From assembly GCA_029261295.1 (NCBI GenBank), contig JAJDBP010000038.1, forward strand, positions 19,038-83,037: a stretch of DNA of 64,000 nt, written 5' to 3'. The position numbers and the translations under genes are program-made. Below the pieces are notes generated by a model. It was not told the origin of the DNA. It saw only the letters and a program-made list of their open reading frames with translations, and made no database searches. Origin of the DNA: Nitrospirales bacterium. Lineage in GTDB: Bacteria; Nitrospirota; Nitrospiria; Nitrospirales; UBA8639. Positions 1 through 10,349 of the stretch are shown piece after piece. Positions within the stretch are counted from its first letter, which is position 1; each line of letters begins with the position of its first letter.

Positions 1-1285
1 AGTGTTCGTCGACCACCACATTCCCCCGCGGATCATAGGCGAGCCCTAAAGAGTCAAGGAGTCCGTTTTTCACCGGACCCACAAAACCCATCGCCAACAA
101 GACCAGGTCGACATCCATCTCCATCTCTGAGCCAGGAACAGGAACTATCTTTCCTTCTTTAAATTCCACCCGATTGGTATGCAGTTTTTTGACGTGCCCG
201 TTTTCGCCAGTGAATTTGGTGGTAGAAATACTCCACTCCCGATCACAACCTTCTTCATGAGCATGCGATGTACGCAATTTCATCGGCCATAAAGGCCAGG
301 GGGTTGAACCGGCTCTACTCGGTGGAGGTTCAGGCAGCAATTCAAACTGATGGGCTTCCAAGCAGCCTTGGCGGTGGGCAGTTCCCAAGCAATCCGAGCC
401 AGTATCCCCTCCCCCAATGACCACAACACGTTTGCCTTTGGCTAAAATTTCTTCACCTTTGATGGTATCACCCGCCACTCGTTTATTTTGTTGAGTCAGG
501 TAATCCATCGCCAAATGAACCCCTTGAAGATCTCGGCCAGGAATGGGAAGTTCTCGTGGTTGTTCTGCACCCATTGCCAGCAAAACCGCATCATATTCAC
601 TACGCAATTTCTCTAAATTTGTATCAACTCCCACGCACACACTAGTCTCAAAGGTCACACCTTCTTTCCGCATCTGCTCCAACCGCCTATCTAAAACCCA
701 CTTTTCCATTTTAAAATCGGGAATGCCATAACGGAGAAGGCCACCGATTCGGTCAGCTTTTTCTAAGACTGTGACCTGGTGCCCTGCACGGGCTAATTGT
801 TGCGCCGCGGCTAATCCAGCGGGCCCGGAACCGACGACAGCCACTTTCTTCCCGGTGGAGACGACTGGTAATACCGGTTCAACCCAGCCTTCCTCAAATC
901 CTTTGTCGATAATATTCCATTCAATGACTCGAATCGAAACGGGATCACTATTAATACCTAACACGCAGGCCGACTCACAGGGCGCTGGACAAAGGCGGCC
1001 GGTAAATTCAGGGAAGTTATTCGTCGTATGTAAGGCCTTGAGAGCGTCTTTCCATCGCCCACGATGGACCAAATCATTCCATTCCGGAATCAAATTGACT
1101 ACCGGACAACCCGTTGAGCCTTGGCAAAACGGAACACCACAGTCCATGCAGCGAGCTCCCTGCACCTTGAGCTTCTCATCTTCAATTGGGTTATAAAGTT
1201 CTTTGTAATCTTTTACGCGAAGCTCTACAGGCCGCCGTTGTGGACCTTCACGAGTAAACTTCAAAAACCCCCGAGGATCAGCCAC
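1..1285 (-). CDS. gltD: Glutamate synthase small (beta) subunit, 3' end cut by window edge
   Basis: NADPH-side subunit of glutamate synthase: takes electrons from NADPH through FAD and Fe-S clusters and hands them to GltB. Translating the minus strand from a GTG at 1285 gives an open frame to base 1. Seen: an N-terminal Fe-S cysteine set (CMDCGVPFC followed by GCP), an FAD-binding [11 protein letters not shown] motif near the middle, and a second dinucleotide motif [13 protein letters not shown]. The GTG overlaps the last 8 bases of gltB and has AAGGTGG shortly upstream, so the pair is probably translationally coupled. About 428 residues are visible; the family is usually 470-490, so the C-terminal 50 or so lie outside the window. 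Sure of the family; the exact start is inferred. Confidence 0.93.
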   Translation of the reverse strand, partial: MADPRGFLKFTREGPQRRPVELRVKDYKELYNPIEDEKLKVQGARCMDCGVPFCQGSTGCPVVNLIPEWNDLVHRGRWKDALKALHTTNNFPEFTGRLCPAPCESACVLGINSDPVSIRVIEWNIIDKGFEEGWVEPVLPVVSTGKKVAVVGSGPAGLAAAQQLARAGHQVTVLEKADRIGGLLRYGIPDFKMEKWVLDRRLEQMRKEGVTFETSVCVGVDTNLEKLRSEYDAVLLAMGAEQPRELPIPGRDLQGVHLAMDYLTQQNKRVAGDTIKGEEILAKGKRVVVIGGGDTGSDCLGTAHRQGCLEAHQFELLPEPPPSRAGSTPWPLWPMKLRTSHAHEEGCDREWSISTTKFTGENGHVKKLHTNRVEFKEGKIVPVPGSEMEMDVDLVLLAMGFVGPVKNGLLDSLGLAYDPRGNVVVDEH

Positions 1286-4200
1286 GGCTCACCACCTTAC
1301 GTTCACGTTGCGCATGTTCCTTGGCTAAAGCCGCCTTTCGCTCTTGAAGTACGCGTTTATAGTCTCGAGGCATCACTTTCACAAATTTTGGCACCATGGC
1401 CTCCCACGCATCCAATACTCGTTTGGCATTGACACTCTTGGTATAGCGTAAATGTGCTTCAATCATCGTGCGAAGAGTACGAACATCGTCAGGTTCTTCA
1501 ACATTCTCCCGTTCCACCATACCCATATTGCATCGCTCCAAACCGAATTTTCCATCTTCGTCTAATACGTAAGCCTCACCACCGGACATTCCCGCAGCAA
1601 AATTACGCCCGGTTTTCCCTAAGACCACCACCACTCCGCCCGTCATGTATTCACACCCATGGTCACCGGTACCATCAATAACCACTCGAGCCCCACTGTT
1701 ACGAACAGCGAAGCGTTCACCAGCCGTCCCGTAAAAATATCCCTCACCAGACGTGGCACCATAGAGTGACGTATTCCCAATCAAAATCGTTTCCTCAGGA
1801 GAATAGGTGACATTCGGTGGAGGCACGACAATGATTGTTCCACCGGATAACCCTTTGCCCAAATAGTCATTCGATTCACCTTCAAGCGTCAGGGTAATTC
1901 CCTTGGACAAAAATGCTCCAAACGATTGTCCTGCCGACCCCGTGAATTTAATGCGAATCGTATCTTGTGGAAGTCCTTCCGTCCCATATCGACGAGCGAT
2001 GTGGCTCGACAAAACTGTACCGGTCGTTCTATTTAGGTTACGAATAGGCAGGTCTAATGAGACAGGCTCCTGCCGTTCAATCGCAGGCTGACATAATTCG
2101 ACGAGTTGATTATCCAATATCTCTGCTAGTCCATGATCTTGTTCTTGGATGCAAGAAGTGGCCACATCCGAACCTACCTCAGGCTTTGTCAGCAATAGCG
2201 ATAAATCCAGCCCTTTGGCCTTCCAGTGGTCCACGGCTTTTTGAACTTTGAGTTTATCGACTCGACCGATCATTTCTTTCATCGTGCGGAACCCCAATTG
2301 CGCCATGAGCTCACGAATCTCTTCCGCAACAAAAAGGAAAAAGTTCACAACGTGATCAGGGTTGCCGGCAAACCGTTTGCGCAGTTCAGGATCTTGGGTC
2401 GCGACTCCGACAGGACAGGTGTTCAAATGACACTTACGCATCATTATGCACCCTTCAACAATCAAAGGAGCCGTCGAGAAACCAAACTCCTCGGCACCTA
2501 ACAGGGTCGCGATGACTACATCCCGCCCGGTTTTCAATTGCCCATCAGTTTCGACTCGGATCCGCCCACGCAAATCATTTACGACTAACGTCTGATGGGT
2601 TTCCGCTAACCCTAACTCCCAAGGAATACCAGCATACTTAATGGAAGAAAGCGGAGACGCCCCGGTCCCTCCAGAATCGCCACTAATCAACACTTTATCG
2701 GCATGGGCTTTTGAGACTCCTGCTGCCACCGTACCGACTCCCACTTCGGAAACCAATTTGACCGAAACAGCAGCTTCCGGATTGGAATTCTTGAGGTCAA
2801 AAATCAGCTGGGCTAAATCTTCGATTGAGTAAATATCATGATGTGGAGGCGGTGAAATGAGTTGCACACCTGGAGTGGAATACCGAAGCTTGGCAATCCC
2901 CTCATCAACCTTGTGCCCTGGCAATTGTCCGCCTTCCCCAGGCTTTGCCCCCTGAGCCATCTTAATTTGTAATTCCTTAGCATTCACCAAGTAATGCGCT
3001 GTGACCCCAAAACGCCCGGATGCCACCTGTTTAATATACGAATTTTTCGAATCGCCATTCGGTAAGGGAATAAATCGTTCCGGATCCTCTCCACCTTCAC
3101 CGGTATTACTCTTCGCTCCCAGGCGGTTCATCGCAATAGCCAGCGTTTCATGGGCCTCTTGACTGATGGCCCCGAATGACATGGCTCCAGTTGTGAACCG
3201 CTTGACGATTTCGCTGACCGGTTCGACTTCCTCTAGAGGAATGGGCTGGGGAAGAAATTTAAAATCGAACAACCCTCGAATGGTCGAACGCTGCTTATGT
3301 TCTTCATTCACCAAGGCGGCATATTCTGCGTAGGTCTTGGAATTATTCGTATGGCTCGCATGCTGCAATTTAAAGATAGTGTCAGGATTCCAATTATGGT
3401 GTTCCCCCTGAATGCGATAATGAATTTCGCCACCAAAATCTAATTGGCGAATGGGTACGGGTTGATAGGCCAAAGCATGGCGGCGTAAGGTTTCTTCGCC
3501 TAACTCTTGGATGCCAATCCCCTGAATTCGTGAAGCGGTCCCGGTAAAATAGCGGTCAATCAAATCAGACCGGAGACCGATGGCCTCGAAAATTTGTCCG
3601 CCACAATAGGATTGCAGTGTCGATATACCCATCTTGGAAAAGATCTTCAGCAACCCCTTATTCACCGCTTTAATAAATCGCGATTCAGCTGTGGCCGCAT
3701 CAACAGTCTCAGGAAAAAACCCTTCCCGTTCCATATCCACAAGCGATTCCACCACCAAGTACGGGTTAATAGCCCCTGCGCCATACCCAATCAAGCACGC
3801 GAAATGATGAACATCCCTTGGCTCACCTGTTTCTAGAATCAAACCAACTTCGGTTCGCGTTTCCTCACGAACCAAATGATGATGTACGGCAGATATGCCC
3901 AACAAACTCGGAATTGGCGCCCATTCTGCATTGACTCCGCGATCACTTAAAATCAAAAACTTTTCTCCGTCCTTAATTGCCTTAGACGCCTCGATGCAAA
4001 GTTGCTCAATCGCGGATGCTAAACCATCAGGCCCCTCTGAAACTTTAAAGAGTAGTGACAACGTTTTACTTCTAAAATGAGGATCTCCAATCATCCGGAT
4101 CTTTTGCAGATCCTGATTACTCAAGATCGGTTGCTGGAGTTTGATCCGTCGGCAGGCTTCAGGTATTTCAGCAATCAAGTTGGGCTTCGGGCCAATATTG

Positions 4201-5834
4201 GTCACCAAAGACATGACCAAGTGCTCACGAATCGGATCAATTGGTGGATTCGTGACCTGAGCAAATAATTGTTTGAAATATTTAAATAATAATTGCGGAC
4301 GCTGCGACAGCACAGCCAACGGTGTATCCGTTCCCATGGAAGAGGTCGGTTCCTCCCCATTCATTCCCATTGGGAACAACACCATTTTCAGTTCTTCTAC
4401 GGTATAACCAAAGGCCTGTTGACGCTGTCGAAGTGTGGGATGATCAGGTTGAGGAACATTCATGGGCTCCGGCAGCTCATCCAAGGACACGCGATGCTGC
4501 GTGAGCCATTGTCTGTAAGGTTTCCGCTTGGTGATATCGGTTTTGATTTCTTCGTCGTCAATGATCCGCCCTTCGACCGTATCCACCACAAACATCTTTC
4601 CTGGTTGCAGGCGTCCTTTCATCCGAATATTTTGAGGGTCAGTCGGTAACACGCCTGCTTCGGAGGCCAACACGACCACATCATCTTTTGTAATTTGGTA
4701 ACGACAAGGCCGCAACCCATTACGATCCAGGGTGGCGCCAACCAATTTTCCGTCGGTAAAACACACGCCTGCCGGACCGTCCCAAGGCTCCATCACGGCA
4801 GCATGATATTCATAAAATCCACGACGATCAAAATCCATTTGCGGGTTCCCTTGCCAGGGCTCAGGAATCAACATCATCATGGCGTGGGGAAGTGGTCGAC
4901 CAGCCATCACCAAAAATTCAATCGCATTATCTAAACAAGCTGAATCACTTTGGGTCGCATCATCAACGATCGGAAACAATTTTTTCAGATCATCGCCAAA
5001 AAGATCGGAGGCCAAACGTCCCTGCCTTGCCCGCATCCAATTGACGTTCCCTTTTAACGTATTAATTTCTCCATTATGTATGGAATATCGATAAGGATGG
5101 GCGAGAGACCACGTGGGAAACGTGTTCGTACTAAATCGTGCATGCACAAGGGCTAATGCAGACACAAACGTTGGGTCAGCAAGATCAGGGTAAAATAAGG
5201 CCACTTGATCAGGAAGCAGCAGGCCTTTATACACAATGGTGTTGCAGGACAAGCTTGAGATATACACCCATTCCTTCCCATTCAAGGCCGATTCCCGAAC
5301 AGCTCGAGTCATTAATTTTCGAATGACATAGAGCTTCCGTTCAAACTGGGAGGGGTTAAGAGAGGCTCGTGCAATAAAGAATTGTCGAATAGTTGGCATC
5401 GTCTTTCGGGCTTCGACACCAATATGATCTTCCTTAGCGGGCACATCTCGCCAACCCAAAAACTCTTGGCCTTCGTCTCGAACAATGGATTCAAACAACG
5501 CCTCACACTGCTCCCTTGCCTGTCGATCCTGAGGCAAGAACACCATGCCTACACCGTATCCTCCAGCCAAAGGCAAACGAATCCCAAGTTCCCCAGCTAC
5601 ACGATGAAAAAACTCATGGGGGATCTGACACAAAATACCAGCCCCATCACCGGTACAAGGATCACAACCTGCGGCCCCTCGGTGTTCAAGATTCTTTAAC
5701 ACCAACAGTCCCTTTTCGATCATGTCATGAGACTTGTGACCCTTAATGTGAGCCACAAAACCAATTCCGCAGGCATCATGCTCATGCTGAGGGTGATAAA
5801 GACCTTGGGCGTGAGGCATTCCAGGAATATTCAT
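1278..5834 (-). CDS. gltB: Glutamate synthase large (alpha) subunit
   Basis: Large subunit of glutamate synthase: glutamine plus 2-oxoglutarate gives two glutamate. Order seen: class II glutamine amidotransferase domain whose catalytic N-terminal cysteine is in [10 protein letters not shown] (Cys22 from the chosen start, so a short propeptide is presumably removed), a central domain, the FMN-binding synthase barrel, the 3Fe-4S cysteines C-x5-C-x4-C in [12 protein letters not shown], and the C-terminal beta-helix. I chose the ATG at 5834 ([11 protein letters not shown]...); ATG 5819 is also possible. The frame stays open to 6032, but that ATG falls on the predicted -10 box at 6031-6036, so it is unlikely. 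Length of about 1518 residues fits the family. Overlaps gltD by 8 bases. Confidence 0.95.
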   Translation of the reverse strand: MNIPGMPHAQGLYHPQHEHDACGIGFVAHIKGHKSHDMIEKGLLVLKNLEHRGAAGCDPCTGDGAGILCQIPHEFFHRVAGELGIRLPLAGGYGVGMVFLPQDRQAREQCEALFESIVRDEGQEFLGWRDVPAKEDHIGVEARKTMPTIRQFFIARASLNPSQFERKLYVIRKLMTRAVRESALNGKEWVYISSLSCNTIVYKGLLLPDQVALFYPDLADPTFVSALALVHARFSTNTFPTWSLAHPYRYSIHNGEINTLKGNVNWMRARQGRLASDLFGDDLKKLFPIVDDATQSDSACLDNAIEFLVMAGRPLPHAMMMLIPEPWQGNPQMDFDRRGFYEYHAAVMEPWDGPAGVCFTDGKLVGATLDRNGLRPCRYQITKDDVVVLASEAGVLPTDPQNIRMKGRLQPGKMFVVDTVEGRIIDDEEIKTDITKRKPYRQWLTQHRVSLDELPEPMNVPQPDHPTLRQRQQAFGYTVEELKMVLFPMGMNGEEPTSSMGTDTPLAVLSQRPQLLFKYFKQLFAQVTNPPIDPIREHLVMSLVTNIGPKPNLIAEIPEACRRIKLQQPILSNQDLQKIRMIGDPHFRSKTLSLLFKVSEGPDGLASAIEQLCIEASKAIKDGEKFLILSDRGVNAEWAPIPSLLGISAVHHHLVREETRTEVGLILETGEPRDVHHFACLIGYGAGAINPYLVVESLVDMEREGFFPETVDAATAESRFIKAVNKGLLKIFSKMGISTLQSYCGGQIFEAIGLRSDLIDRYFTGTASRIQGIGIQELGEETLRRHALAYQPVPIRQLDFGGEIHYRIQGEHHNWNPDTIFKLQHASHTNNSKTYAEYAALVNEEHKQRSTIRGLFDFKFLPQPIPLEEVEPVSEIVKRFTTGAMSFGAISQEAHETLAIAMNRLGAKSNTGEGGEDPERFIPLPNGDSKNSYIKQVASGRFGVTAHYLVNAKELQIKMAQGAKPGEGGQLPGHKVDEGIAKLRYSTPGVQLISPPPHHDIYSIEDLAQLIFDLKNSNPEAAVSVKLVSEVGVGTVAAGVSKAHADKVLISGDSGGTGASPLSSIKYAGIPWELGLAETHQTLVVNDLRGRIRVETDGQLKTGRDVVIATLLGAEEFGFSTAPLIVEGCIMMRKCHLNTCPVGVATQDPELRKRFAGNPDHVVNFFLFVAEEIRELMAQLGFRTMKEMIGRVDKLKVQKAVDHWKAKGLDLSLLLTKPEVGSDVATSCIQEQDHGLAEILDNQLVELCQPAIERQEPVSLDLPIRNLNRTTGTVLSSHIARRYGTEGLPQDTIRIKFTGSAGQSFGAFLSKGITLTLEGESNDYLGKGLSGGTIIVVPPPNVTYSPEETILIGNTSLYGATSGEGYFYGTAGERFAVRNSGARVVIDGTGDHGCEYMTGGVVVVLGKTGRNFAAGMSGGEAYVLDEDGKFGLERCNMGMVERENVEEPDDVRTLRTMIEAHLRYTKSVNAKRVLDAWEAMVPKFVKVMPRDYKRVLQERKAALAKEHAQRERKVVSRG

Positions 5835-6030
5835 GGTAGAAAAATTATCCCCACTTTCATTCAGACTTTCCAATATTTCAGCTAAGGCCGTCCTAAGCTT
5901 CACGACCTCTAACATAAAAGAAGAGAGACCCGTCTCCCCTCTTAGCATTCGGGGAGTCTCAGAAAAGGTTGGACTGGTCCCGGAGATTTTCGACAAAAAA
6001 TGAAATAACGAGTCGGAATTGTCTCCGCCC

Positions 6031-6060
6031 ACAGTAATCCAAAGTAAAAAATTCTGTCAA
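6031..6060 (-). promoter_or_regulatory. Probable sigma70-type promoter of gltB-gltD
   Basis: On the minus strand a perfect -35 box TTGACA (6060-6055) is followed after 18 bases by TACTGT (6036-6031), a 4 of 6 match to TATAAT. It lies in the gap between the divergent gltB and polyprenyl synthase genes. It would give a leader of roughly 190 bases before the ATG at 5834, room for nitrogen-responsive control, though no known riboswitch was recognised there. Predicted by eye only. Confidence 0.5.
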
Positions 6061-6185
6061 GACAACTGATTGATTTTCCAGCATTTGCAACGACCGTGGA
6101 CTGGCTTTCTTCCCTTGGTTTATTGGAAAAGTGCCCTGCCTCACCAACCTTGACAATCCACAGGCGACCCCATAGTATCGCCGCC

Positions 6186-7190
6186 ATGGGGAACGATCCT
6201 GCCGTAAAAGCCGTGGCCTCCATGGAAGATGTGTGGGAGGCCTTCCGGCCAGAGTTATTGGAGGTGGAGGCACAGATCCAAAAACATCTGGATTCTCATG
6301 CTGCGCTCATCAATACCGTGGCCGATCATATTCTCTCGAGTGGCGGAAAACGCATTCGGCCACTTCTCCTCATCTTATCAGCCAGACTCTTTGGGTATCC
6401 CGAAAAATCGGACCTGCTTCTAGGTAGTCTGGTTGAGTTTATCCATACCGCCACCCTACTCCACGATGACGTGTTAGATGAAGCCGATATCCGAAGAGGA
6501 GAAAAAACGGCGAGGCGACTCTGGGGGAATCACGCGAGCATTCTGGTTGGAGACTACCTCTATTCCCAAGCAATGGCGCTTATTGCCTCGTTTCACAACC
6601 ATGATATTAATGAAATTATGGCCGACGCCTGTCGAAAGATGGCTGAAGGCGAAGTATTACAACTTTGTGCCAATAGCCAACCTGATCTTACGGAAGCCGA
6701 ATATTTTAAAATCGTTGAATATAAAACGGCCATCCTGGTCGCTGCCTCTTGTAAGGTGGGAGCCATCATTGGGGGGGCTTCTTTAGAAGAACAAATGGCC
6801 CTCTATCGATTCGGCTTTAACCTCGGCATGGCCTTTCAACTAGCTGATGACCGATTAGATTATTCAGCCGATCACGCCAAGTTGGGGAAATCATTGGGTC
6901 AGGATATTCGTCAGGGGATGATCACCCTTCCGCTCATTCATCTTCTCCAAACCTGTTCCCCTTCAGAACAAGACTGGCTCAGAGAAAAGATTCTGTCGCA
7001 TTCAGTGGATGACCAAGAGCTCGATCGAATTCTTGGAATGATGAGAAAACAAGGCTCTTTGGCCTATTCCACCATGCGGGCCCGAGAATACGTTGAAGCG
7101 TCAGCATTAGACTTGGTTTCCTTCCCTGAGAGCCCCGCCAAGCGATCTCTCGCCATTGTGTCCGCCTACATGGTCAACCGCGACCAATAG
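6186..7190 (+). CDS. ispB: Polyprenyl (octaprenyl-type) diphosphate synthase
   Basis: Trans-prenyltransferase that extends farnesyl diphosphate with isopentenyl diphosphate to make the side chain of a respiratory quinone. Both Asp-rich metal-binding motifs are present: DDVLD at residues 94-98 followed by RRG, and DDRLD at 222-226. GGKRIRP near residue 53 is the substrate diphosphate-binding motif. The 334-residue length fits IspB/HepT-type enzymes. The frame opens earlier, at 6096, but the extra 30 residues look non-coding and would lie in the divergent promoter region; ATG 6222 is another possibility. Stands alone, divergent from gltB. Product chain length cannot be read from sequence with confidence. 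Confidence 0.88.
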   Translation: MGNDPAVKAVASMEDVWEAFRPELLEVEAQIQKHLDSHAALINTVADHILSSGGKRIRPLLLILSARLFGYPEKSDLLLGSLVEFIHTATLLHDDVLDEADIRRGEKTARRLWGNHASILVGDYLYSQAMALIASFHNHDINEIMADACRKMAEGEVLQLCANSQPDLTEAEYFKIVEYKTAILVAASCKVGAIIGGASLEEQMALYRFGFNLGMAFQLADDRLDYSADHAKLGKSLGQDIRQGMITLPLIHLLQTCSPSEQDWLREKILSHSVDDQELDRILGMMRKQGSLAYSTMRAREYVEASALDLVSFPESPAKRSLAIVSAYMVNRDQ

Positions 7191-7729
7191 ATTCCCTAAA
7201 GTAATATCCGCACTAAAGACCGCCGTTGAATTGGTCAGTACCCCCCATTTTTGGGGAATCCATCTTAAGTTTTGTGAATACTCAACACCACGTTAAATGA
7301 GTAGAGAACCTTCTTCCTCATTCATCTAAAAAAACAATGTCCTAGTATTTTTCTGTGTTGCCAGGTTTCGCCCCGGCAGGCGAGGCCCTTTTGTTTCAGC
7401 AAAAGGCCCCAAAACCATTGACGCCCAATCCGGCCTCTTTTGTATGAGATGGACGCCAAGTCTTAGGAGTACGGACCAACTCGCTACGCTCAAACAAGGT
7501 CCGCCAGATACATGAGAGCGTCCCTCCCAAGAGCCGGATAGCAGGAGTCGGAAATGAGAAGCAAGAAGAATTTGATGAACCGGAGGGTTAGGCGTCTAAG
7601 TTAAGCCGAAGGAGCCGAGCAAATGAAGAATTCTGTTTCTGCTGAAAAGTTGCTTGAAAGGATTCCAATTGCCTTTTCATGTCATAGAGTAGGGTATTGT
7701 CTGAATAACACCAAACCAGGATTCATGAC
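7191..7729. other. Gene-free stretch with structured repeat copy A
   Basis: No convincing coding frame on either strand in this gap of about 540 bases between the convergent polyprenyl synthase and TPR genes. It holds one copy of a structured repeat (7359-7503, listed separately) and a short CCCC-ATTTTT-GGGG hairpin near 7243-7256 without a following T run. The remainder up to 7729 shows nothing recognisable. Confidence 0.6.
7359..7503 (+). repeat. Structured interspersed repeat, copy A
   Basis: This stretch matches the reverse complement of 10201-10348. The first 60 or so bases are about 83% identical by hand alignment. Three hairpins are kept: TTCGCC/GGCGAG around loop CCGGCA (7367-7384), CCTTTTG/CAAAAGG around TTTCAG (7387-7406), and CGGACC/GGTCCG around a 20-base loop at 7478-7497. 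Compared with copy B the stems differ in sequence but still pair, while the loops are nearly identical. It follows the polyprenyl synthase gene in the same direction, as copy B follows its own upstream gene. Confidence 0.75.
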
Positions 7730-8311
7730 CTAGCCCTGCTTGGATTGAGCTTTCAGATCGGTCCATGAGGTGAGGTTCGTGCTTGCCAAGCTATTATTTG
7801 GATTGAGCGTGAGCGCCTTTTGACAGCATTCAATCGCCTCATCGTATTTCCCAAGAAAGCCGAGAGAGGCCCCCTTGCAAGTCCATGCAATATCATCGTC
7901 AGGGTTGATTTTGAGAGTGTCATCACACACGCGACCGACTTCCTCATGCTTTTGAAGATTTCCCAATGCAACAGCCTTATTATTTAATGCATAGGTGCTG
8001 GTTGGCTCTATCACGAGAGCCTGATCGAATGCCCCAATAGCATCTTCAAATCGCTTGAGCCCATTCAAAGCTAAACCAATATTGACCTGCGCATTGGAAT
8101 CGGTCGGCTTCAACGTCGTGGCCGTGGAGAAATCAATGAGCGCCTCTTCAAGCCTGCCTAGCCTGAAAAATGCCAGGCCTCGTTTGAACACTGCGACAAA
8201 GTGTTGCGGTTCTAATGTTAACGCTTTCGTGTAACATTCAACGGCTTCATCATAGTTGTTAAGCGAGGCAAGAGAATTTCCTTGCGCACAAATTGTATCC
8301 GCAGTTTCCAT
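7730..8311 (-). CDS. Tetratricopeptide repeat protein
   Basis: A 193-residue protein made almost entirely of tandem 34-residue TPR units: the repeated pattern of A-x-x-x-G/A-N-x-L-x-x-L and A-x-x-x-x-x-x-A-L-x-L-x-P recurs about five times (for example CYTKALTLEPQH, AFDQALVIEPTS, CCQKALTLNPNN). TPRs are protein-protein interaction scaffolds; no enzymatic domain, signal peptide or membrane segment is seen, so it is probably cytoplasmic. Start ATG 8311 is backed by AGAGGAA a few bases upstream. No operon partner: its neighbours are a broken membrane-protein gene and the repeat-rich gap. Function unknown. Confidence 0.85.
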   Translation of the reverse strand: METADTICAQGNSLASLNNYDEAVECYTKALTLEPQHFVAVFKRGLAFFRLGRLEEALIDFSTATTLKPTDSNAQVNIGLALNGLKRFEDAIGAFDQALVIEPTSTYALNNKAVALGNLQKHEEVGRVCDDTLKINPDDDIAWTCKGASLGFLGKYDEAIECCQKALTLNPNNSLASTNLTSWTDLKAQSKQG

Positions 8312-8458
8312 AGGTTCCTCTTATGCTAATTGAATGATTATTTAATTTCTCAGGTAGCAGAACACGATAGTCAGTTACATTTTTCATCTCACCTTAGAGA
8401 CTAGGCCCAGGCATCACAATTACTTGAGAAAGTTTTCCCCGCAAGACTTAAAGCTTAG

Positions 8459-8737
8459 TTATAGCCACGGTACCCAACTGGAAGACGGCCTTCCCGTCAA
8501 TGCAACTCGCCCCCAAAAGAGCACAAAAAACAGTATGAATAACAGCAGCCAAACCCACTCAAAACTAATGCCATTGTCAAATACCATGAAGCTCAGCGGG
8601 ATAAGGGTGAGTATTGAGAGTACGAAGAGAATCCACCCTAATCTTCGAAAAGTAGGCCGGCCAGCATCACCTGACTAGAGTGGAGTATTCAGCCCAGACC
8701 GAAGTCCGCGAAGAAAGTCTTCTAACTGTGAGTTCAT
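8459..8737 (-). pseudogene. Small two-helix membrane protein gene interrupted by an in-frame TAG
   Basis: Reading the minus strand from ATG 8737 gives 20 codons (MNSQLEDFLRGLRSGLNTPL), then TAG at 8677-8675, then 71 more codons in the same frame to TAA at 8461-8459. The start has TTAGGA seven bases upstream. The second part is clearly protein-like: two hydrophobic helices (WILFVLSILTLIPLSFMVF and WVWLLLFILFFVLFW) separated by a short DNGISFE loop, with a basic GRPTFRR segment before the first. No ATG, GTG or TTG lies between the TAG and the first helix, so the rest cannot easily be restarted. It is either a recent pseudogene, a readthrough product or a sequencing error. Family not recognised. 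Confidence 0.6.
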
Positions 8738-8808
8738 TCGTAATCCTAAGAAAAAAAATCGCTCAATTCTGAGTTAGTTTTCCCAATCTATTTCCATCCA
8801 CGTAACCG

Positions 8809-8831
8809 AATTGTGTATTCGGTTACATTTT
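8809..8831 (+). repeat. Direct repeat, left of DUF4062 gene
   Basis: The 23 bases 8809-8831 match 9951-9973 at 21 positions in the same orientation; together they bracket the DUF4062 gene. This copy is also half of a perfect 10-base inverted repeat, GTAACCGAAT (8802-8811) and ATTCGGTTAC (8817-8826), with a 5-base loop. A degenerate copy (TCAGTTACATTTTTCA) is at 8371-8386, upstream of the TPR gene, and the core GTTACATTTT recurs at 10085-10094. Confidence 0.6.
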
Positions 8832-8882
8832 GGCTCGGTCTGAAAGGAGTAATTAGTCTGTCACCTAACGCTTATAAGTGGG

Positions 8883-9869
8883 TTATTTCTTCGATGGAAT
8901 GACTCTAAGCTGCACCATTAGCCTTTCTCCTTTTGGTGTGAGAGTCCAAAAAAGAGCCATACTTCCACTAGTCGTTTTAGAATACCTGGTCCTTATTAGG
9001 CCATGTGATTTCAATTGAATCGAGATAGTTTGAAGGTCCTGATCCTCTAAAGTAATATGGACCCCATTCAACTCCTCTTTCGCTTGAATGGCGCTCAACA
9101 AAACACTTTTTACCTGTTTTTCGTTAGGATGTTGTATTAAGTATGGTGCAACAATTGAAAATATCTCACTCCAAGTCAGTGTACTTACCCATGCCCTCTT
9201 ATGGGAATGAACGTATTGGGAACCATTAATTGTAAATGTCTCGTCTAGTCCAGCAAGTCCTTCAATCTTATAAGAGGGCGATTGTTGTAATTTACTTAAA
9301 TCTATTTTAAGGCCACTATTTTCTTTTCTGAGTTCATTCAGTTCTGCTAAAAGATCTTCATTTGACACTTCTGATGCTCTAACCCAACCTGTCGCAGGAA
9401 ACGTTTTTATTGTCTTAGATAGACTAAGAGCCACTAGGCCTGGAAGATCTCCTGCCTTATTCCAGTACTTGACTAGTCGATTCCCTGAAACTTTTTCCCT
9501 AAACGCTTTCAACTTTGCCCTAATTTCAGGGCTAATATCGGATTTACCTACTGGGATGTCGTCTGGATTTTCGTGAATCAAGGCAACAACTTTTAATCCT
9601 TTTTCCACAGCGTAATCGTATTCCTTTTCTGTATAGCTTATACCTTCTTCAATAGTAGAGCCGTAACGGCCACCAATAATTAAAAGATAGTAGTCGCAAT
9701 CATCAATTATACGTTTGATAAACTCCCATTGCTCTTCGTCGGTTGCAGGGAATAATTCCATACCAGCTGGAATACAATCCATTTCCATGAGTGCCTGAGT
9801 AACATGCTGCCGCTCTTCCTTTAGGTCAGCATAAGTAGAACTCACAAAAACCTGATACCTTTTATCCAC
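8883..9869 (-). CDS. DUF4062 domain protein with C-terminal winged-helix-like region
   Basis: A 328-residue protein. Residues 1-150 match the DUF4062 family pattern: a [16 protein letters not shown] start, [31 protein letters not shown] and [10 protein letters not shown]. This fold is related to TIR/nucleotide-processing Rossmann domains, and such domains often sit at the N-terminus of signalling or conflict proteins. A coiled-coil-like segment (about 170-200, [19 protein letters not shown]) follows. The last 90 residues look like a winged helix ([27 protein letters not shown]). GTG start at 9869 with AAGGGG upstream. Bounded by 23-base direct repeats, suggesting it arrived as a unit. A defence or stress-sensor role is possible but not shown. 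Confidence 0.75.
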   Translation of the reverse strand: MDKRYQVFVSSTYADLKEERQHVTQALMEMDCIPAGMELFPATDEEQWEFIKRIIDDCDYYLLIIGGRYGSTIEEGISYTEKEYDYAVEKGLKVVALIHENPDDIPVGKSDISPEIRAKLKAFREKVSGNRLVKYWNKAGDLPGLVALSLSKTIKTFPATGWVRASEVSNEDLLAELNELRKENSGLKIDLSKLQQSPSYKIEGLAGLDETFTINGSQYVHSHKRAWVSTLTWSEIFSIVAPYLIQHPNEKQVKSVLLSAIQAKEELNGVHITLEDQDLQTISIQLKSHGLIRTRYSKTTSGSMALFWTLTPKGERLMVQLRVIPSKK

Positions 9870-9950
9870 TTGACCCCCTTAGGTTCTTCTGGCTGACACC
9901 TAAACTAGAAACAGACTGCCAAAATACGATTATTAGGAATCATGATACAC

Positions 9951-9973
9951 AATTGCGTATTCGGTTAAATTTT
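9951..9973 (+). repeat. Direct repeat, right of DUF4062 gene
   Basis: Partner of the repeat at 8809-8831, with differences only at two positions (T/C and C/A). The core GTTAAATTTT here corresponds to GTTACATTTT in the others. The gap 9870-10349 that contains it holds no supportable gene, only this repeat, an inverted repeat at 10048-10125 and structured repeat copy B. Confidence 0.6.
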
Positions 9974-10047
9974 TCAAATTACCCAGGCTGTGTTTTATGG
10001 TTAAATTCTTTGTATATCAAAACCTTATAAAGCTCTATGTTTATTGA

Positions 10048-10125
10048 GGATGGCCAAAAATGGACCAGTTACCCTAAGCGAAGTGTTACATTTTCCGTAT
10101 TTTTTTTCATCTCATTTGGCCATCC
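10048..10125. repeat. 11-base inverted repeat spanning 78 bases
   Basis: GGATGGCCAAA at 10048-10058 and its exact reverse complement TTTGGCCATCC at 10115-10125 enclose 56 bases. The geometry could be a small mobile-element remnant (MITE-like) or a large hairpin. No target-site duplication or transposase was identified, so the mobile-element reading is only a possibility. Confidence 0.5.
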
Positions 10126-10200
10126 GTTTTAATCAGTTCTTTCATAAGACTCCCCTGGCATTGTTGTGTGGCCGAGCAGTGCAACCGATACCGGGAAAAA

Positions 10201-10348
10201 GGCGCGCACTGTTTGAGCGCAGCGAGTTTGCGCGCCGCCGGAATCGGCGAACCGCGCAGGGGATCCGAAGGACCGCACCAAGGCCAATATGGTTTTGGTT
10301 ACTTTTGCCGAAACAAAAGTGACTCGGCTGCCGGGCCGAGACCCGGCA
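10201..10348 (-). repeat. Structured interspersed repeat, copy B
   Basis: Reverse-complement copy of the element at 7359-7503. Hairpins in plus-strand coordinates: CTCGGC/GCCGAG (10323-10340), ACTTTTG/CAAAAGT (10301-10320) and GGCGCGCA/TGCGCGCC (10201-10236) with a 20-base loop that is 18 of 20 identical to copy A. It begins 2 bases after the stop codon of the nucleotidyltransferase gene ending at 10350, so it will be transcribed as its 3' end and may act in termination or RNA stability. Short overlapping frames on both strands here come from its GC-rich stems and are not genes. Confidence 0.75.
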
Positions 10349-10349
10349 T

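Noticed and set aside
5835..6032. Longer gltB start at 6032
   Set aside because: That ATG falls on the predicted -10 box, and the extra residues are not typical of the GltB propeptide.
8424..8678. 84-codon plus-strand frame
   Set aside because: It lies antisense to the small membrane-protein gene, whose minus-strand frame has clear membrane helices; the plus frame has no such pattern.
8371..10094. Integron cassette array
   Set aside because: GTTAAAT at 9964 and GTTAGGT on the minus strand near 8870 fit the GTTRRRY core, but no paired R'' core or full attC could be built, and no integrase is in the window.
10048..10125. Insertion sequence
   Set aside because: The 11-base inverted repeat lacks a transposase frame and clear target duplication; kept only as a repeat.
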